A stretch of DNA of 60,000 bases from Branchiostoma floridae (Eukaryota > Chordata > Leptocardii > Amphioxiformes > Branchiostomatidae), in assembly GCF_000003815.2 (NCBI RefSeq), contig NC_049980.1, forward strand, positions 24,363,808 to 24,423,807. Reading direction: 5' to 3'. Below are positions 59,491 to 60,000 of this stretch, in pieces. The stretch's first letter is position 1; each line of letters begins with the position of its first letter. The position numbers and the translations under genes are program-made. The notes beneath the pieces were generated by a model. The model was given only the letters and a program-made list of their open reading frames with translations, was not told the origin of the DNA and did no database searches.

Positions 59491-59945
59491 AACATATTTT
59501 ACAAGGACTCAAATGAGTCTGAAAGGAACATCTGCATCTCAACTTTCTTCTTTTTATTGGATATGGATTGCAATATTGAGTTTCTTTAGACATCCTGCTA
59601 CTGTAGATTGCAACATATTTTTATCAGTTCAATAACATTCTGACAAGTGTTCCTAAAATGAACAAACAAATAAATAACCCACTATCATACTACTTCAACT
59701 AACTTAATAACTACCTTATAATAAAAAACCAACAACATAGGTCTTCTCTTAGAACCATGTGATAGTCATAGGCATTCTCAATGCAGGAATGTTCGAAGTT
59801 AGGGCACAAAGCCAGTGTTTACAGCACAGCAAAGCAGCAAACCTGACCGTCCCATGGCAACAGTCACTTCAGTCAACTGTATGACTGTTGTTTTCAAGGT
59901 ATGTCACAGTAGTAGATACATGTGCTTGATACAACTTGGACTGCA

Positions 59946-60000
59946 TCAATGGCGCGATGGCACCTTACGCTTCCGTCCCTGTGTCTGAGAGGCCGGTGTC
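59946..60000 (-). CDS. Possible C-terminal codons of a convergent minus-strand gene (partial)
   Basis: On the minus strand a frame enters from beyond the window and ends TPASQTQGRKRKVPSRH then TGA. It is Lys/Arg-rich, like a nuclear localisation signal. Minus-strand AATAAA signals lie at 59553-59558 and 57914-57919. Two frames are open over this short stretch, so the call is tentative and no function is assigned. Confidence 0.25.
   Translation of the reverse strand, partial: TPASQTQGRKRKVPSRH

Noticed and set aside
1-60000. CRISPR arrays, bacterial operons or viral genes
   Set aside because: No regularly spaced repeats with unique spacers, no compact operons and no viral proteins were seen; the gene structure is that of an animal genome.

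Overview
The window looks like invertebrate-chordate nuclear DNA, most likely a lancelet (Branchiostoma). That assignment is an inference from one spliced delta-like glutamate receptor gene, introns of 36 nt to several kb, tRNA-derived SINEs, LINE remnants, CA/CATC microsatellites and a 100-N assembly gap. It is not bacterial or viral: no long uninterrupted genes or operons are present, and most long open frames are chance frames or repeat artefacts.

Layout. From 1 to about 42.2 kb the window is mostly non-coding. It holds three copies of one tRNA-derived SINE (about 1.6, 2.5 and 37.8 kb), one copy of a second SINE (6.5 kb), simple repeats, and a 5'-truncated LINE at 30.5-31.3 kb with a near-perfect 16-bp target-site duplication. 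A possible second gene is suggested only by a putative 5'UTR exon (7940-8074) and a signal-peptide exon (11599-11722); I could not follow it further.

The main gene lies on the + strand from about 42.3 to 57.85 kb. It encodes an ionotropic glutamate receptor closest in its motifs to the delta (GluD) or delta-like Phi class. A TATA box and initiator (42263-42299) precede a signal-peptide exon (42335-42395). That exon ends in the phase needed to join the first ligand-binding-domain exon at 49641. Eight more exon positions follow, to a stop at 56178. Using one exon from each alternative pair gives 1533 nt, or 510 residues: signal peptide, S1, M1, pore loop, M3, S2, M4 and a short tail. I see no amino-terminal domain.

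The receptor has two tandem pairs of alternative exons. The first pair (107 nt each) encodes the end of S1 and is separated by only 36 nt carrying a perfect TACTAAC branch-point word, so the two exons should be sterically unable to splice together. The second pair (158 nt each) encodes the part of S2 with the agonist-contacting acidic residue. None of the four exons is a multiple of three, so double inclusion or skipping breaks the frame; four receptor forms are predicted. Other oddities are Arg-Lys at the pore Q/R site, a gate motif reading TYTANLTAF, and a pocket lacking the Ser/Thr that holds the glutamate side chain.

Downstream, a poly(A) signal (57830) faces a possible convergent minus-strand gene whose last codons may lie at 59946-60000. 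A 1.2-kb inverted-repeat transposon (58268-59490) sits between them, and a 182-bp deletion derivative of the same family lies in a receptor intron (51865-52046).
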